Shown here: positions 28,599-38,010 of the stretch, piece by piece
Layout: each line of letters opens with the position of its first letter
Numbering within the stretch: the first letter of the stretch is position 1
NCBI GenBank assembly: GCA_948630815.1
Contig: CAPIEU010000001.1
Span: 143,918-207,917, forward strand
Origin: an uncultured Clostridia bacterium
GTDB taxonomy: Bacteria; Bacillota; Clostridia; TANB77; CAG-508
Reading direction: 5' to 3'
Length of the DNA: 64,000 bases
The notes under the pieces: generated by a model
What the model was told of the DNA's origin: nothing
Seen by the model: the letters and a program-made list of their open reading frames with translations, nothing else
The model's database searches: none
Translations under genes and position numbers: made by a program

Positions 28599-29984
28599 AT
28601 GAATTTAAAAGAAAAAATGACAGATTGGAAAAATAGATTAAAAGATAGGCATATGCTTAGTATTATAGTGCTACTTGGTGCTATTGTAATAGGATTTGGA
28701 GTATTTACTTATAAAAGAGAGCAAGATATTAAACAATTATCAGAAAACTCATATAATATGGCATTTTTTGAGCTAGTAGACTATGTACAAAATGTAGAAG
28801 CATATCTTGCAAAATCACTAATATCTACAACACCAGAACATGGAGCACAAACTTTAACACATCTTTGGAGAGAAGCAGGTCTTGCACAGAGTTATTTATC
28901 ATCACTTCCAATAGAAAGTGTAGAATTAGAAAATACCTCTAAATTTTTAAATCAAGTAAGTGATTATAGTTATACATTATCAAGAAAAAATATATATAAT
29001 GAAAGTTTAACTGAAGAAGACCTAAATAATCTTGCAAGTTTGCATAATTATAGTGTAGAATTAAAAAACACATTAGTTCAATTATCAAATGATATGAATG
29101 AAGGAAGAATATCTTGGGGAGAATTAACTAAAAAAGGAAGTGTAGCATTTGCACAGCAAGTAAGCAACATTTCAAAAGATAGTTTTTCAAACCTTGAAGA
29201 AAATTTCCATGAATATTCAGGGTTAATCTATGATGGAGCATTTTCAGAACATATGACAAACCCAGAAAGGTTAGGTCTAACAGGTGAAGATATAGATGAG
29301 GAAAAAGCAAAACAAATTGCAAGAGAATATTTTGGGGAAGATAGAATAGAAGAAATAACTTCAAATGGATTTTCAGAAAATGGAAACATACCTTCATATG
29401 ATTTGTATGTAAAATTGAAAAATGATAAAAACGATGCAAGCATATCAATATCTAAAAAAGGTGGGCATATAGTATTTTCAAACTATAATAGAGATGTAGA
29501 GCTAGAGGCGATTTCTAATGAACAAGCAAATGAAATAGGAAAAAAATTTTTAGACGAAAAAGGATTTCAGGATATGAAAGAAACGTATTATCTAAAACAA
29601 CAGGGAATTCTAACAATAAATTATGCGTATAATCAAAATGATGTAACAATGTATCCAGATTTAATAAAACTAAAAATAGCATTAGATAATGGAGAAATAC
29701 TAGGAATAGAAACAAGTGGATATTTAAACTCACATAAAGAAAGAAATATTAATAAGGCAATAATAAGTAAGGAAGATGCAAGAAAAACACTAAACAAAAA
29801 ATTAGAAATAAAAAGTGAAAATCTAGCAGTAATTCCAACAGAATTTAGAACAGAATTACTATGCTGGGAATTTAAAGGGACAGTAGATGGAAGTGATTTC
29901 TTAGTATATATAAATGCAGAAAATGGAAGAGAAGAAGATGTATTATTAATACAAAACACACCAGATGGAACTCTAACAATGTAA
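28599..29984 (+). CDS. ypeB: Germination protein YpeB
   Basis: 461 residues from the ATG at 28599 (an ATG at 28590 abuts the AAGAAAGG site). A transmembrane segment lies at residues 20-38. The YpeB core includes FELVDYVQNVEAYLAKSLIST and GAQTLTHLWREAGLAQSYLSSLP. PepSY-type repeats follow, with EAISNEQANEIGKKFLDEKG and KEDARKTLNKK. It stabilises SleB in the spore. Pairing with sleB is the standard arrangement. Confidence 0.94.
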   Translation: MNLKEKMTDWKNRLKDRHMLSIIVLLGAIVIGFGVFTYKREQDIKQLSENSYNMAFFELVDYVQNVEAYLAKSLISTTPEHGAQTLTHLWREAGLAQSYLSSLPIESVELENTSKFLNQVSDYSYTLSRKNIYNESLTEEDLNNLASLHNYSVELKNTLVQLSNDMNEGRISWGELTKKGSVAFAQQVSNISKDSFSNLEENFHEYSGLIYDGAFSEHMTNPERLGLTGEDIDEEKAKQIAREYFGEDRIEEITSNGFSENGNIPSYDLYVKLKNDKNDASISISKKGGHIVFSNYNRDVELEAISNEQANEIGKKFLDEKGFQDMKETYYLKQQGILTINYAYNQNDVTMYPDLIKLKIALDNGEILGIETSGYLNSHKERNINKAIISKEDARKTLNKKLEIKSENLAVIPTEFRTELLCWEFKGTVDGSDFLVYINAENGREEDVLLIQNTPDGTLTM

Positions 29985-30140
29985 AAAATAGAAAATTTGC
30001 AAAAAACTGTTATTATAACTAATAAAAAAGAGGACATAATACTTGTATGAAAATATTTAATAATTTAAAAACATCAATTACTTTGATATTTAGATAAAAA
30101 ATTAAAAAATATTTTCAATGAATAATAGGAGGTATTTATT

Positions 30141-30317
30141 ATGTCCAGAAATTCAAAATTAATCTCTAATAACTTAAGAGAAGAAATAGCAAAAGAATTA
30201 GGTGTATATGAACAAGTAAAAAAAGATGGAGGAAGTTGGGCAAACGTTTCTTCAAAAGACTGTGGTAATATAGTAACAAAAGCGATAGAAATAGCAAATA
30301 GAAGTGTAGAGAAATAG
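30141..30317 (+). CDS. Small acid-soluble spore protein, alpha/beta type
   Basis: 58 residues: MSRNSKLISNNLREEIAKELG, then WANVSSKDCGNIVTKAIEIA. It has the two SASP motifs, the EIAxELGV region with the GPR cleavage site and the SSxxxGxxVxKxIE-like helix, though GSVGG is diverged. It coats and protects spore DNA. ATAGGAGGTATTTATT precedes the ATG. A strong terminator follows. Confidence 0.88.
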   Translation: MSRNSKLISNNLREEIAKELGVYEQVKKDGGSWANVSSKDCGNIVTKAIEIANRSVEK

Positions 30318-30323
30318 TAAACA

Positions 30324-30368
30324 AAAATAGATTTAAAAAGTTTTTTAAACTTTTTAAATCTATTTTTA
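30324..30368 (+). terminator. Intrinsic terminator
   Basis: AAATAGATTTAAAAAGTT pairs with AACTTTTTAAATCTATTT, with trailing Ts; it also serves the convergent Xre gene. Confidence 0.85.
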
Positions 30369-30376
30369 AATCATTT

Positions 30377-30577
30377 TCATTTAATGTTAGTTCTATAAAG
30401 TAAATAATCTACACTAGTTTGATAAAAATCAGCTAATTTACATAGCAAATTAAGAGGAATTTCTCTTTTATCTAATTCATAATAAGAATAAGCAACTTGT
30501 GAAATATTAAGCAATTTACTAATTTCTTTTTGAGTTAAATCACTATCTTCCCTTAAATCTTTAATTCTTGTCTTCAT
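30377..30577 (-). CDS. Xre/Cro-family repressor
   Basis: 66 residues from the ATG at 30577, which has CGGAGGTTTTT upstream; a longer frame runs across the promoter but has no ribosome site. The whole protein is a Cro-type HTH: RIKDLREDSDLTQKEISKLLNIS, then YSYYELDKREIPLNLLCKLADFYQTSVDYLL. It is divergent from the pilin-like gene, and the inverted repeat at 30610-30649 is the obvious operator. Confidence 0.92.
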   Translation of the reverse strand: MKTRIKDLREDSDLTQKEISKLLNISQVAYSYYELDKREIPLNLLCKLADFYQTSVDYLLYRTNIK

Positions 30578-30609
30578 AAAAACCTCCGTATTTACTGACA
30601 GTATAAAAT

Positions 30610-30654
30610 ATAACAAAATGTTATATTGACTATTAAAACATTTTGTTATAAAAT
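30610..30654 (+). promoter_or_regulatory. Promoter with overlapping inverted-repeat operator
   Basis: ATAACAAAATGTT (30610-30622) and AACATTTTGTTAT (30637-30649) are perfect inverted 13-mers. TTGACT (30626-30631), a 17-base spacer and TAAAAT (30649-30654) form a rightward promoter with its -35 between the arms. Repressor binding would block it. The adjacent Xre protein is the likely ligand. Confidence 0.75.
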
Positions 30655-30682
30655 GAGAAAAAAAGTAAAGGAGAAACAAAAG

Positions 30683-31552
30683 ATGGTGAATAATGAAAAA
30701 TTAATGATTAATAATGAAAAATGCAATGTAGGGGCAGGCTCTGTGTCTGCTAAAAGAAACATAAACAAAATCAATGCAAACCAAAACGCCATTACCCTAA
30801 TAGCACTAACAATAACAATTATAATCCTTTTAATCCTAGTAGGGGTAACAATAAGCTTAACATTAGGGGATAATGGACTATTTAGCACAACACAAAAAGC
30901 AGGAGAAGAAACAAAGAAACAAGCAGCAATTGAGTTAATAAATATAAAAATAGCAGATGTACAAATACAGTCTTATTCTATAAAACAAAGTCAAGCGACA
31001 TTACAAGATATAGCAGATAAATTTTTTTAAGATGATGAAATAGAATGTATAGGTCTTACAAGTAATACTAAAAATAAAGAAAAACTACAAATAGGAAATA
31101 AAAAATCTTTTTTTGCAAAACTAAAAGAATATCCATATGAATTCGAAATTAATAATTTATTACAAATAATAAGTATAGATGGAGAAAAAATTGAAAATAA
31201 TGAAAACATTTCAGATAACTATGAAGATAAAACATATACACAAGAAGGTTTAAAAGTTTATGATAATAGAGTAACAATAATAGACGGTGGTTATTTTGTA
31301 GATGATGATAATGTAGTATGGGTTAATATAACATTAAAAACAAATAGAAGATTCAGTTGCCAAGCACAGTGGCGTTTTATATATGATTTTCCTAGTGTTA
31401 AAGAATACTGTATAGTAACAGATGTAAAAAGAACTAAGGCTTTTGCTGTTAGAGATTGTGAAGGGATGTTTGGTAATGTTGATATGCTTCAAGATTATTA
31501 TGGCAAAGATATAGAAGCAAATACAGAATTTACTATACAATTCAAATATTAA
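30683..31552 (+). pseudogene. Pilin-like (type IV pilin N-terminus) protein with internal stop
   Basis: ATG at 30683 after AAAGGAGAAAC. Residues 1-35 include a translated family C repeat (CNVGAGSVSAKRN). Then comes a prepilin-like hydrophobic helix, NAITLIALTITIIILLILVG, and LTLGDNGLFSTTQKAG, a form common in clostridial surface proteins. TAA at 31028-31030 stops it after 115 residues. The same frame then stays open for 173 codons to 31552 and reads as a plausible beta-rich domain (NVVWVNITLKTN, FSCQAQWRFIYD). One substitution explains it. This break is not a CGG +1 site. Confidence 0.7.
30724..30755 (+). repeat. Family C repeat inside the pilin-like gene
   Basis: CAATGTAGGGGCAGGCTCTG and following bases match the family C consensus and are in frame with the pilin-like protein. 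Confidence 0.75.
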
Positions 31553-31909
31553 ATGGTAGAATTGTATATATTATTAACCAGTCGAAATTTGTCGATGAAA
31601 AAATGTTGAAAAACATAATAATATGTGATTAAATATAAATATGCAATGTTATTTTGAAATTGCATATTTATATTTTATAGTTTAAATCAACTTAAATTTA
31701 TACAAAAAACAAATTTTAAAATTAAATTCATGGAAAAAATCAAAAATCATTTAAATCTAAGTCGTTTCCAAAAAACAATTAGTAAATGAAAAGATAGCTA
31801 AAAAGGAGGGTAGTATTATATCAAAATAGCATTGTAAAAACCATAAATATTTGCCAAATAGTATTGAAAATAAAAATAATATTTAGTATAATAAGAAAGG
31901 AAGTAAGAT
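31553..31909. other. Intergenic region with one terminator
   Basis: A hairpin at about 31632-31680 (AAATATAAATATGCAA / TTGCATATTTATATTTT) ends the pilin-like transcript. AGGAGGG occurs near 31804 but no open frame of useful length follows. The rest is AT-rich and featureless. Confidence 0.6.
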
Positions 31910-32779
31910 ATGAAAAAAGAATTCAATTTAAAAAACGATGTAATATTCAATACTTTTTTTAGTAGAAAAGGAAATGAAGAATTTTTAATCGATTTTTTGC
32001 AATCATTATTAAAAATAGAAATTACAGAAATAGAGATACAAGAACAAGTAAATTTAGAAAAACTAGCACAAAATGAAAAAGGAGGAAGATTAGATTTACA
32101 AGCAAAATTGAACGATGGAATAATAATAAATATAGAATTACAAATAAAAAATCAAAATAATATGGAAAATAGGACACTATTATATGGATCAAAAACAATA
32201 TCAAGAGAAGTAAAAAGAGGGACAGATTATAGAAAAATAAAACAAGTAATAATGATAAATATATTAGATTATGAGATGTTAGGATTTGATGAATATGTAT
32301 CAGAAACAGTAACAGTATTATATAAGCATAGAGAATGTGAAATAATAAAGGGGATGAAATGGTATTTTATAGAATTACCAAAATTTAGAAAAGCACATCC
32401 AAATATGAATGAGAGATTAAATCAATGGCTAGCATTTATAGATGACTATGATAAGGGGGTAATAGAAATGGTAGAGAAGAAAAATAAAACATTAGAAAGG
32501 GCAAGAGAAGAAATAAAATATTTAACAGGGGATAGAGAATTAAGGAGATTAGCAGAATTAAGAGAAAAATGGGAAATGGATTATGCTGATACAATGGTAT
32601 ATGGAAGAGAAAAGGGACTAAAAGAAGGAAGAGAAGAAGGTAAAAAGGAAGGTAAAAAAGAAGGTGCAAAAGAAAAACAAATAGAAATTGCAAAAAAATT
32701 ATTATCAAAAGGAATGTCTATAAAAGAAATACAAGAAATAGTTGAATTAACTAAAGAAGAAATAGAAGTTTTAATATAG
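31910..32779 (+). CDS. Rpn-like PD-(D/E)xK nuclease / transposase-related protein
   Basis: 289 residues. The N-terminal KNDVIFNTFFSRKGNEEFLIDFL and the GRLDLQAKLNDGIIINIELQIKNQ core (D then ExQ/K) match the recombination-promoting nuclease / PDDEXK transposase-like family. The C-terminus is a repetitive charged helix (KEGREEGKKEGKKEGAKEKQ) followed by a short helical tail, as is usual in this family. AGAAAGGAAG precedes the ATG. These genes are often mobile and multicopy. No inverted repeats bound it here. Confidence 0.85.
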   Translation: MKKEFNLKNDVIFNTFFSRKGNEEFLIDFLQSLLKIEITEIEIQEQVNLEKLAQNEKGGRLDLQAKLNDGIIINIELQIKNQNNMENRTLLYGSKTISREVKRGTDYRKIKQVIMINILDYEMLGFDEYVSETVTVLYKHRECEIIKGMKWYFIELPKFRKAHPNMNERLNQWLAFIDDYDKGVIEMVEKKNKTLERAREEIKYLTGDRELRRLAELREKWEMDYADTMVYGREKGLKEGREEGKKEGKKEGAKEKQIEIAKKLLSKGMSIKEIQEIVELTKEEIEVLI

Positions 32780-32811
32780 AAAAAGTAGGTGATAAGCCTA
32801 CTTTTTTTATA
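32780..32811 (+). terminator. Intrinsic terminator
   Basis: AAAAAGTAGG and CCTACTTTTTTT around TGATAAG, immediately after the stop. Confidence 0.9.
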
Positions 32812-32873
32812 CCACTTTACTAATAAAAAAAATAAGTGTATACTAATAAAAAACATAAGGAAAGGTATTAAAT

Positions 32874-33452
32874 ATGAATTACGAAGAAATAGAAAAATAT
32901 ATAGAAGGCATATTAACAAAGAAGCGATTTAATCATTCTAAGGGAGTTGCAAAACGTGCAGTAGAACTTGCAAGAATATATGGCAAAGATGAAGAAAAAG
33001 CAAAATTAATTGGAATTGCACATGATATTGCAAAAGAAATGCCAAAAGAAGAAGCAGTTGAATATGCAAAGGAAAATGGAATTGAATTTGATGAAATAGA
33101 AAAAAATGAACCTGGGCTATGGCATTCTAAAATAGGAGCAGATATTGTAGAAAAAAAATTTGGATTTACAAAAGATATGTCGCAAGCAATTTTATATCAT
33201 ACCACAGGAAATATTGCTATGAATATAATGGATAAAATAATATATATAGCAGATAAAACAGAGGAAAATAGAACAAATCCAGATTTAATAATAGCAAGAG
33301 AAGTTAGTAATGAAGATTTAAATAAAGGACTTTTGCTAGTATCAAAAAGAGCCATAGAATATAGTTTAGGAAAAAATAGTTTAATACATCCAGACACAAT
33401 AGAATTAATAAACAAAATAATAATAGATAGTAACAATAAAAATTTAAATTAA
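32874..33452 (+). CDS. yqeK: Bis(5'-nucleosyl)-tetraphosphatase (symmetrical), YqeK family
   Basis: 192 residues, HD-domain phosphohydrolase that cleaves Ap4A to ADP. Metal ligands occur in RFNHSKGVAKRAVELA, GIAHDIAKEM and ILYHTTGN, and DKIIYIADKTEENR is typical of YqeK. AAGGAAAGG precedes the ATG. Its usual neighbours (nadD, obgE) are absent here. Confidence 0.92.
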   Translation: MNYEEIEKYIEGILTKKRFNHSKGVAKRAVELARIYGKDEEKAKLIGIAHDIAKEMPKEEAVEYAKENGIEFDEIEKNEPGLWHSKIGADIVEKKFGFTKDMSQAILYHTTGNIAMNIMDKIIYIADKTEENRTNPDLIIAREVSNEDLNKGLLLVSKRAIEYSLGKNSLIHPDTIELINKIIIDSNNKNLN

Positions 33453-33464
33453 TATGATATAAAA

Positions 33465-33560
33465 GGCTGTAGAGGCGAGCAATGCTCGTTTGCTCAAGAA
33501 AATAGAACAAACCCAAATGCAAATGATGTAGGGGAGGGCGATCTTAGTCTGCCCAAAGAA
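33465..33560. repeat. Family C repeats, two copies
   Basis: Copies at about 33465-33495 (GGCGAGCAATGCTCG core, the same core as the perfect palindrome at 13333) and 33518-33556 in the yqeK-murF gap. Confidence 0.75.
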
Positions 33561-33643
33561 AGAACAAAAATAATGCAAAGGATGTAGAAAAATGAATGGT
33601 ATGCAACCCACAAAAATGAAATCAAAGAAAGGAAAGTCCTAAA

Positions 33644-35027
33644 ATGAATATAAGAGTGAAAGATATTTTAAAAATATGTGATGCAAAACTTATTTTTGGA
33701 GATACTGATGAAATATGCGAAAACTTTTCAAAAGACACAAGAGAACTTAATATAGGAGATGTGTATGTTGGCATAAAAGGAGAAAACTTTGATGGAAGTA
33801 GCATTTATGAAAAAGCATTAGAAAATGGAGCAAAAATATGTATTATAGAACACACAAAAATCAAAGAAAAAATCAAAGAAAAATACCAAGATAGAACAAT
33901 AATAGAAGTAAAAAATTCCATAGAGGCACTTCAAAAAATAGCAGAATTTAAAAGAAATATGTACAATATACCAGTAATAGCGGTAACAGGAAGTGTAGGA
34001 AAAACAAGTACAAAAGACATACTTGCAAGTGTAATTTCAAAAAAGTATAAAGTATTAAAAACAGAAGGAAATCTAAATAACCATATAGGGCTTCCATTAA
34101 CAATACTTAAACTAAAAGACCACGAGGCACTAGTTGTAGAAATGGGAATGAATGCTACTCGGTGAAATTAGAACATTAACAAATATTGCAAAACCAACAA
34201 TTTCAGTAATTACAAATGTTGGAACATCACATATAGGAAATTTAGGGTCAAGAGAAAATATATTAAAAGCAAAATTAGAAATATTAGAAGGAATGAAAAA
34301 AGATGGTACATTAGTAATTAATAATGATAACGATATGTTAAATACTTGGAACAAAACTAATAATACATATAAGGTAATAACATTTGGAATAGATAATCAG
34401 TCTAGTATAAATGCAAAAGAAGTCAAATTAGAAGAATATTCTAGTAAATTTGAAGTAAGTATAGACAATGATAAATTAAATGTAGAGGTATTAATAGGTG
34501 GAAAACATTTTGTATATAATTCTTTATGTGCAATAACAGTTGGAAAATTGCTAGATATAAGTAATAAGGACATATTAAATGGCATAAAAGAATTTGAGCT
34601 TACCAAAAACAGAATGGACATAAAGAAAAATGCTAATAATGTCATAATAATAAATGATTGTTATAATGCAAATTATGATTCCATGAAAGTAGCAATAGAA
34701 TATTTATCAAAAATAAATACAAAAAGGAAAATTTCAGTATTAGGAGATATGCTAGAGCTAGGAAATTATTCAAAAAATCTACATGAAAAAATAGGAGAAG
34801 AAATTGTAAAAAATAAAATAGATATATTAATTACAGTAGGGGAAGAATCAAAAAATATAGTAAATAAAGCTATAGAATTAGGAATGAACAAAGAAAATAT
34901 ATGTCACTTTGATACAAATGAAGCAGCAATAAAAATATTAAAAGAAATTTTAAAACCAGAAGATGCTGTATTAATAAAGGCATCAAATGCAATGCACTTT
35001 AATAAAATAGTAGAGGAAATTATTTAG
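33644..35027 (+). CDS. murF: UDP-MurNAc-tripeptide--D-Ala-D-Ala ligase (one CGG +1 site)
   Basis: Adds D-Ala-D-Ala to the muropeptide; 460 residues when joined. The ATP loop is TGSVGKTSTKD. After VEMGMNAT the codon CGG at 34160-34162 is followed by TGA in zero frame. Shifting +1 gives GEIRTLTNIAKPTISVITNVG, where family members read MGMNxxGEI, so glycine is the expected residue. It continues to the C-terminal ligase domain (VIIINDCYNANYDSM). AGAAAGGAAAGTCC lies upstream. The next gene, ddl, makes its substrate. Confidence 0.93.
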
Positions 35028-35112
35028 AAGTTGGAAGTTAGATGTTAGAAGTTAGATGTTAAGCCTTTTCTTCGAAGAATTCACTTTAAATCTAACCTCC
35101 CACCTCTAAAAA
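35024..35112. repeat. Family D hairpin repeat
   Basis: Begins at the murF stop codon: TTAGAAGTTGGAAGTTAGATG on the left, AATCTAACCTCCCACCTCTAA on the right, with a central CTTCGAAGAA. Confidence 0.8.
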
Positions 35113-35126
35113 AGGGAGTGTTAAAT

Positions 35127-36188
35127 ATGAGTAAATTAAAATTAGGAGTCATATTTGGAGGAATATCAACAGAACACGAGGTATCAGTTGTATCTGGAAC
35201 ATCTGTCATTGAAAACCTAGACAAAGAAAAATACGAAATATACCCAATATACATATCAAAAAAGGGTGAATGGTATAAATACAAAAAAACAATAAATGAA
35301 ATAAAAACACTAGAAATAAGTGAAGAAATAAATGAAATAGAAAAAATCGAAGATGTAATAGAATATCTATCAAAAATGGAAGTAATATTTCCAGTATTAC
35401 ATGGAGCTTACGGAGAAGATGGAACAATACAAGGAATATTTGAATTAATCAAAATTCCATTTGTAGGTTGTGGAGTTCTTGCATCAAGTGTTGGAATGGA
35501 TAAAGTATATGCAAAAATAGTATTTGAAAAAGCAAAAATTAATCAGGCAAAATATGAATATGTAAGAAAAAGTGAAAATGATTATATTTATATAGATAAA
35601 GAATTTAACGAAAAAAAATGTGATATAGGAGAAATATGTAACATCGTAGAAAAAAACTTGAAATATCCAATGTTTATAAAACCATCAAACTCTGGTTCAA
35701 GTGTAGGAATTAATAAAGCAAAATCAAAAGAAGAATTAAAAAATGCAATAGAATATGCAGTAAAATTTGATAAAAAGATTTTAATAGAAGAAGGAATAAA
35801 TGGAAGAGAATTAGAATGTGCAGTACTTGGCAATGAAGACGTAATAGCATCACACTTAGGAGAAGTCTTACCAGCAGAAGAATTTTATAGTTATGATGCA
35901 AAATATAAAAATGCAGAATCAAAAACTAAAATACCTGCAAAAATTGATGAAAATATACAAAATGAAATAAGAAAACAAGCAATAAAAGCATTTAAAGCAA
36001 TAGATGGAAAAGGATTATCACGAGTAGACTTCTTCTTAGAAAATGAAACGAATAAGATATATATAAATGAAATAAATACATTACCAGGATTTACTAAAAT
36101 AAGTATGTACCCAAAATTATTTGAATATGATGGAATAGAATACAAGGATTTATTAGATAAGTTAATTAGTTTAGCAAATAGAGGTTAG
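35127..36188 (+). CDS. ddl: D-alanine--D-alanine ligase
   Basis: 353 residues from the ATG after GGGAG. ATP-grasp fold: VIFGGISTEHEVSVVSG at the N-terminus, PVLHGAYGEDGTIQG, the glycine/serine-rich KPSNSGSSVGI loop and INEINTLPGFTKISMYPKL at the metal site. It supplies D-Ala-D-Ala to MurF, encoded just upstream. The stop (AATAGAGGTTAG) lies in a family D repeat, as for accC. Confidence 0.96.
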   Translation: MSKLKLGVIFGGISTEHEVSVVSGTSVIENLDKEKYEIYPIYISKKGEWYKYKKTINEIKTLEISEEINEIEKIEDVIEYLSKMEVIFPVLHGAYGEDGTIQGIFELIKIPFVGCGVLASSVGMDKVYAKIVFEKAKINQAKYEYVRKSENDYIYIDKEFNEKKCDIGEICNIVEKNLKYPMFIKPSNSGSSVGINKAKSKEELKNAIEYAVKFDKKILIEEGINGRELECAVLGNEDVIASHLGEVLPAEEFYSYDAKYKNAESKTKIPAKIDENIQNEIRKQAIKAFKAIDGKGLSRVDFFLENETNKIYINEINTLPGFTKISMYPKLFEYDGIEYKDLLDKLISLANRG

Positions 36189-36305
36189 AAGTTGGAAGTT
36201 AGAAATTGGAAGTTGGAGGTTGGAAGTTAGAGGTTAGAATTTAAGAAAGTTCTTCGAAGAATTTTCTTAAAATCAAACTTCAAACTTCAAACCTCTAACC
36301 TCAAA
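36180..36305. repeat. Family D hairpin repeat
   Basis: Tandem GAAGTTAG/GAAGTTGG units from the ddl stop codon, a central TTCTTCGAAGAA, then the complementary CAAACTTCAAACCTCTAACC. It is a long imperfect hairpin. Confidence 0.85.
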
Positions 36306-36319
36306 AAAGGAGATAAACC

Positions 36320-36718
36320 ATGAAAGTAAATGTAGAAATAAATTCTAGACAAATCTTTAAAAATCATAAAGAAAGCGAAACACATAAATGCCAAGGAGAA
36401 ATAAATTATCATAATAATGGTACAGTACTAGAATTTACAGAAAAATACGAAGAACAAGAATTAAAATTCAAAATGACAATATTAGAAAACAAAGTAATTA
36501 CAGATAGAAATGGACAAGCTATGATATTTGATTTAGAAAACAAAAATCATTCTATTTTAGTTACTCCATATGGAAACATTAATTTAGAAGTAACAACTAA
36601 AAAAATTGAAATATCAAGGCAAGAAAACCAAATAAAACAAATATATTTAGAATATGAAATAGAACTAGAAAATGGAGAAAAGTATGATAATGTGGTAGAA
36701 ATAAGTTTTTTTACATAA
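36320..36718 (+). CDS. DUF1934-like beta-barrel protein
   Basis: 132 residues, all beta, no signal. INSRQIFKNHKESETHKCQGE, the LEFTEKYEE segment and a C-terminal LEYEIELENGE strand resemble the DUF1934/YwiB family (calycin-like fold), often near wall or export genes. AAAAAAGGAGATAAACC precedes the ATG. Function unknown. Confidence 0.7.
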   Translation: MKVNVEINSRQIFKNHKESETHKCQGEINYHNNGTVLEFTEKYEEQELKFKMTILENKVITDRNGQAMIFDLENKNHSILVTPYGNINLEVTTKKIEISRQENQIKQIYLEYEIELENGEKYDNVVEISFFT

Positions 36719-36722
36719 ACCC

Positions 36723-36751
36723 TTGCATAATTGACATAATCTTGATATAAT
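36723..36751 (+). promoter_or_regulatory. Promoter for the DnaJ-like gene
   Basis: TTGCAT (36723-36728), 17 bases, TATAAT (36746-36751), about 30 bases before the ATG. Confidence 0.6.
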
Positions 36752-36781
36752 AAATGCACTATGAGTAGCGGAGGATGTCAA

Positions 36782-37684
36782 ATGATTTTTAAAGACTATT
36801 ATAAAATACTAGGATTAGAAGATAATAAAGTAACAATGGAAGTTATAAAACAAAGCTATCGTGAACAAGCAAAGAAGTATCATCCAGATGTTAATGTAGG
36901 AAATATAGCCTCAGAAGAGAGGTTTAAAGATATAAACGAAGCATATCAAGTATTATCAAATGGAGTAAGCAAAAGAAAATATGATAGAATGTGGAACACT
37001 CATATAGGAAATAAAAGAAAAAGACAAGAATACCAAGAAAGTAAGCGAGGAAAAGATGCAGTATTTAGCGATTTCTTCAATATGTTCTTTGGAAATATAA
37101 AAGGGGAAGATAAAGAAGAAACAAAGGATAGGAAAAAACCACAAATAAAAGGTGAAAATATAGAAACAGAAGTACCAATTTCTATTGTTGAAGCATTCTA
37201 TGGAATGAACAAAAAAATATCATTAAGAACTATAGATGCAAAAATGAAAACTTTTGATATTAAAGTTCCAGCAGGGATTAGAGATGGTGAAAAAATTAGG
37301 TTAATAGGTCAAGGAAAAGCAGGGCAAAATGGCGGAAAAAATGGGGATTTATTTATAAGAATCAAAATAGAAAAAAATAGTAAATTCGAATTAATGGGAT
37401 ATGACCTATATACATCACTATATTTAACACCATGGGAAGCAGCATTAGGAGTAAGAGTAAACCTTGAAGGAATAGATGATACAGTCTCAGTGTATGTTCC
37501 AGCAGGAATAGAAAGTGGAGAAAAGTTACGTATACCAGGAAAAGGATATAAAGATGGAAAAGGTGGAAGAGGAGATTTAACAGCAATAGTAAAAATAGTA
37601 GTGCCAAAAAAATTAACAGAGCAAGAAAAAGAACTATATGAAAAAATGAAAGAAATCTCGAAATTTAATCCAAGAGCCAAATAA
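36782..37684 (+). CDS. DnaJ-family co-chaperone without zinc finger (CbpA-like)
   Basis: 300 residues from the ATG after GGAGGATGTCAA. The J-domain has DYYKILGLEDN, the HPD motif (KKYHPDVN) and FKDINEAYQVLS. The cysteine-rich zinc-finger domain of true DnaJ is missing. The DnaJ_C substrate domains follow with VPAGIRDGEKIRLIGQGKAG and PAGIESGEKLRIPGKGYKDG. It probably stimulates DnaK ATPase. It has its own promoter. Confidence 0.9.
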   Translation: MIFKDYYKILGLEDNKVTMEVIKQSYREQAKKYHPDVNVGNIASEERFKDINEAYQVLSNGVSKRKYDRMWNTHIGNKRKRQEYQESKRGKDAVFSDFFNMFFGNIKGEDKEETKDRKKPQIKGENIETEVPISIVEAFYGMNKKISLRTIDAKMKTFDIKVPAGIRDGEKIRLIGQGKAGQNGGKNGDLFIRIKIEKNSKFELMGYDLYTSLYLTPWEAALGVRVNLEGIDDTVSVYVPAGIESGEKLRIPGKGYKDGKGGRGDLTAIVKIVVPKKLTEQEKELYEKMKEISKFNPRAK

Positions 37685-37721
37685 AGTGTTAAGATTTTAT
37701 ACAACAACAATTTTTAAAAAT

Positions 37722-37875
37722 GATGAATTGTTTATATATTAATATAAAACCCACGTAAGTGACCAACCGGAGCATAAGCGGAGGGCGATTTGGAGCAACC
37801 TACATATAAAAGTGTAAAACGTAGGTTGCGACACCAAGGGTTGAAATATTAATATATAAACAATTGCATCATTTT
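37722..37875. repeat. Palindromic element, family A, copy 2
   Basis: Nearly identical to 545-703, including the GCGACC...GGAGCAACCTAC core and the AT-rich outer arms, about 37 kb away. Differences are single substitutions. Confidence 0.9.
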
Positions 37876-37916
37876 CAAAAAAGAAACGTTAACATAAATA
37901 AAAAACACAAAAAGCA

Positions 37917-37945
37917 TTGACATAATTAGTAAAATGATATATAAT
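37917..37945 (+). promoter_or_regulatory. Promoter for the 38011 operon
   Basis: TTGACA (37917-37922), a 17-base spacer, TATAAT (37940-37945). This is the closest to consensus in the region and drives the unknown-unknown-VirD4 operon. Confidence 0.75.
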
Positions 37946-38010
37946 TGTGTATAGTGGTAAAAAAATGAAATACTATACATATGATAAAAAATAAAAAGTG
38001 GGGTAATAAA

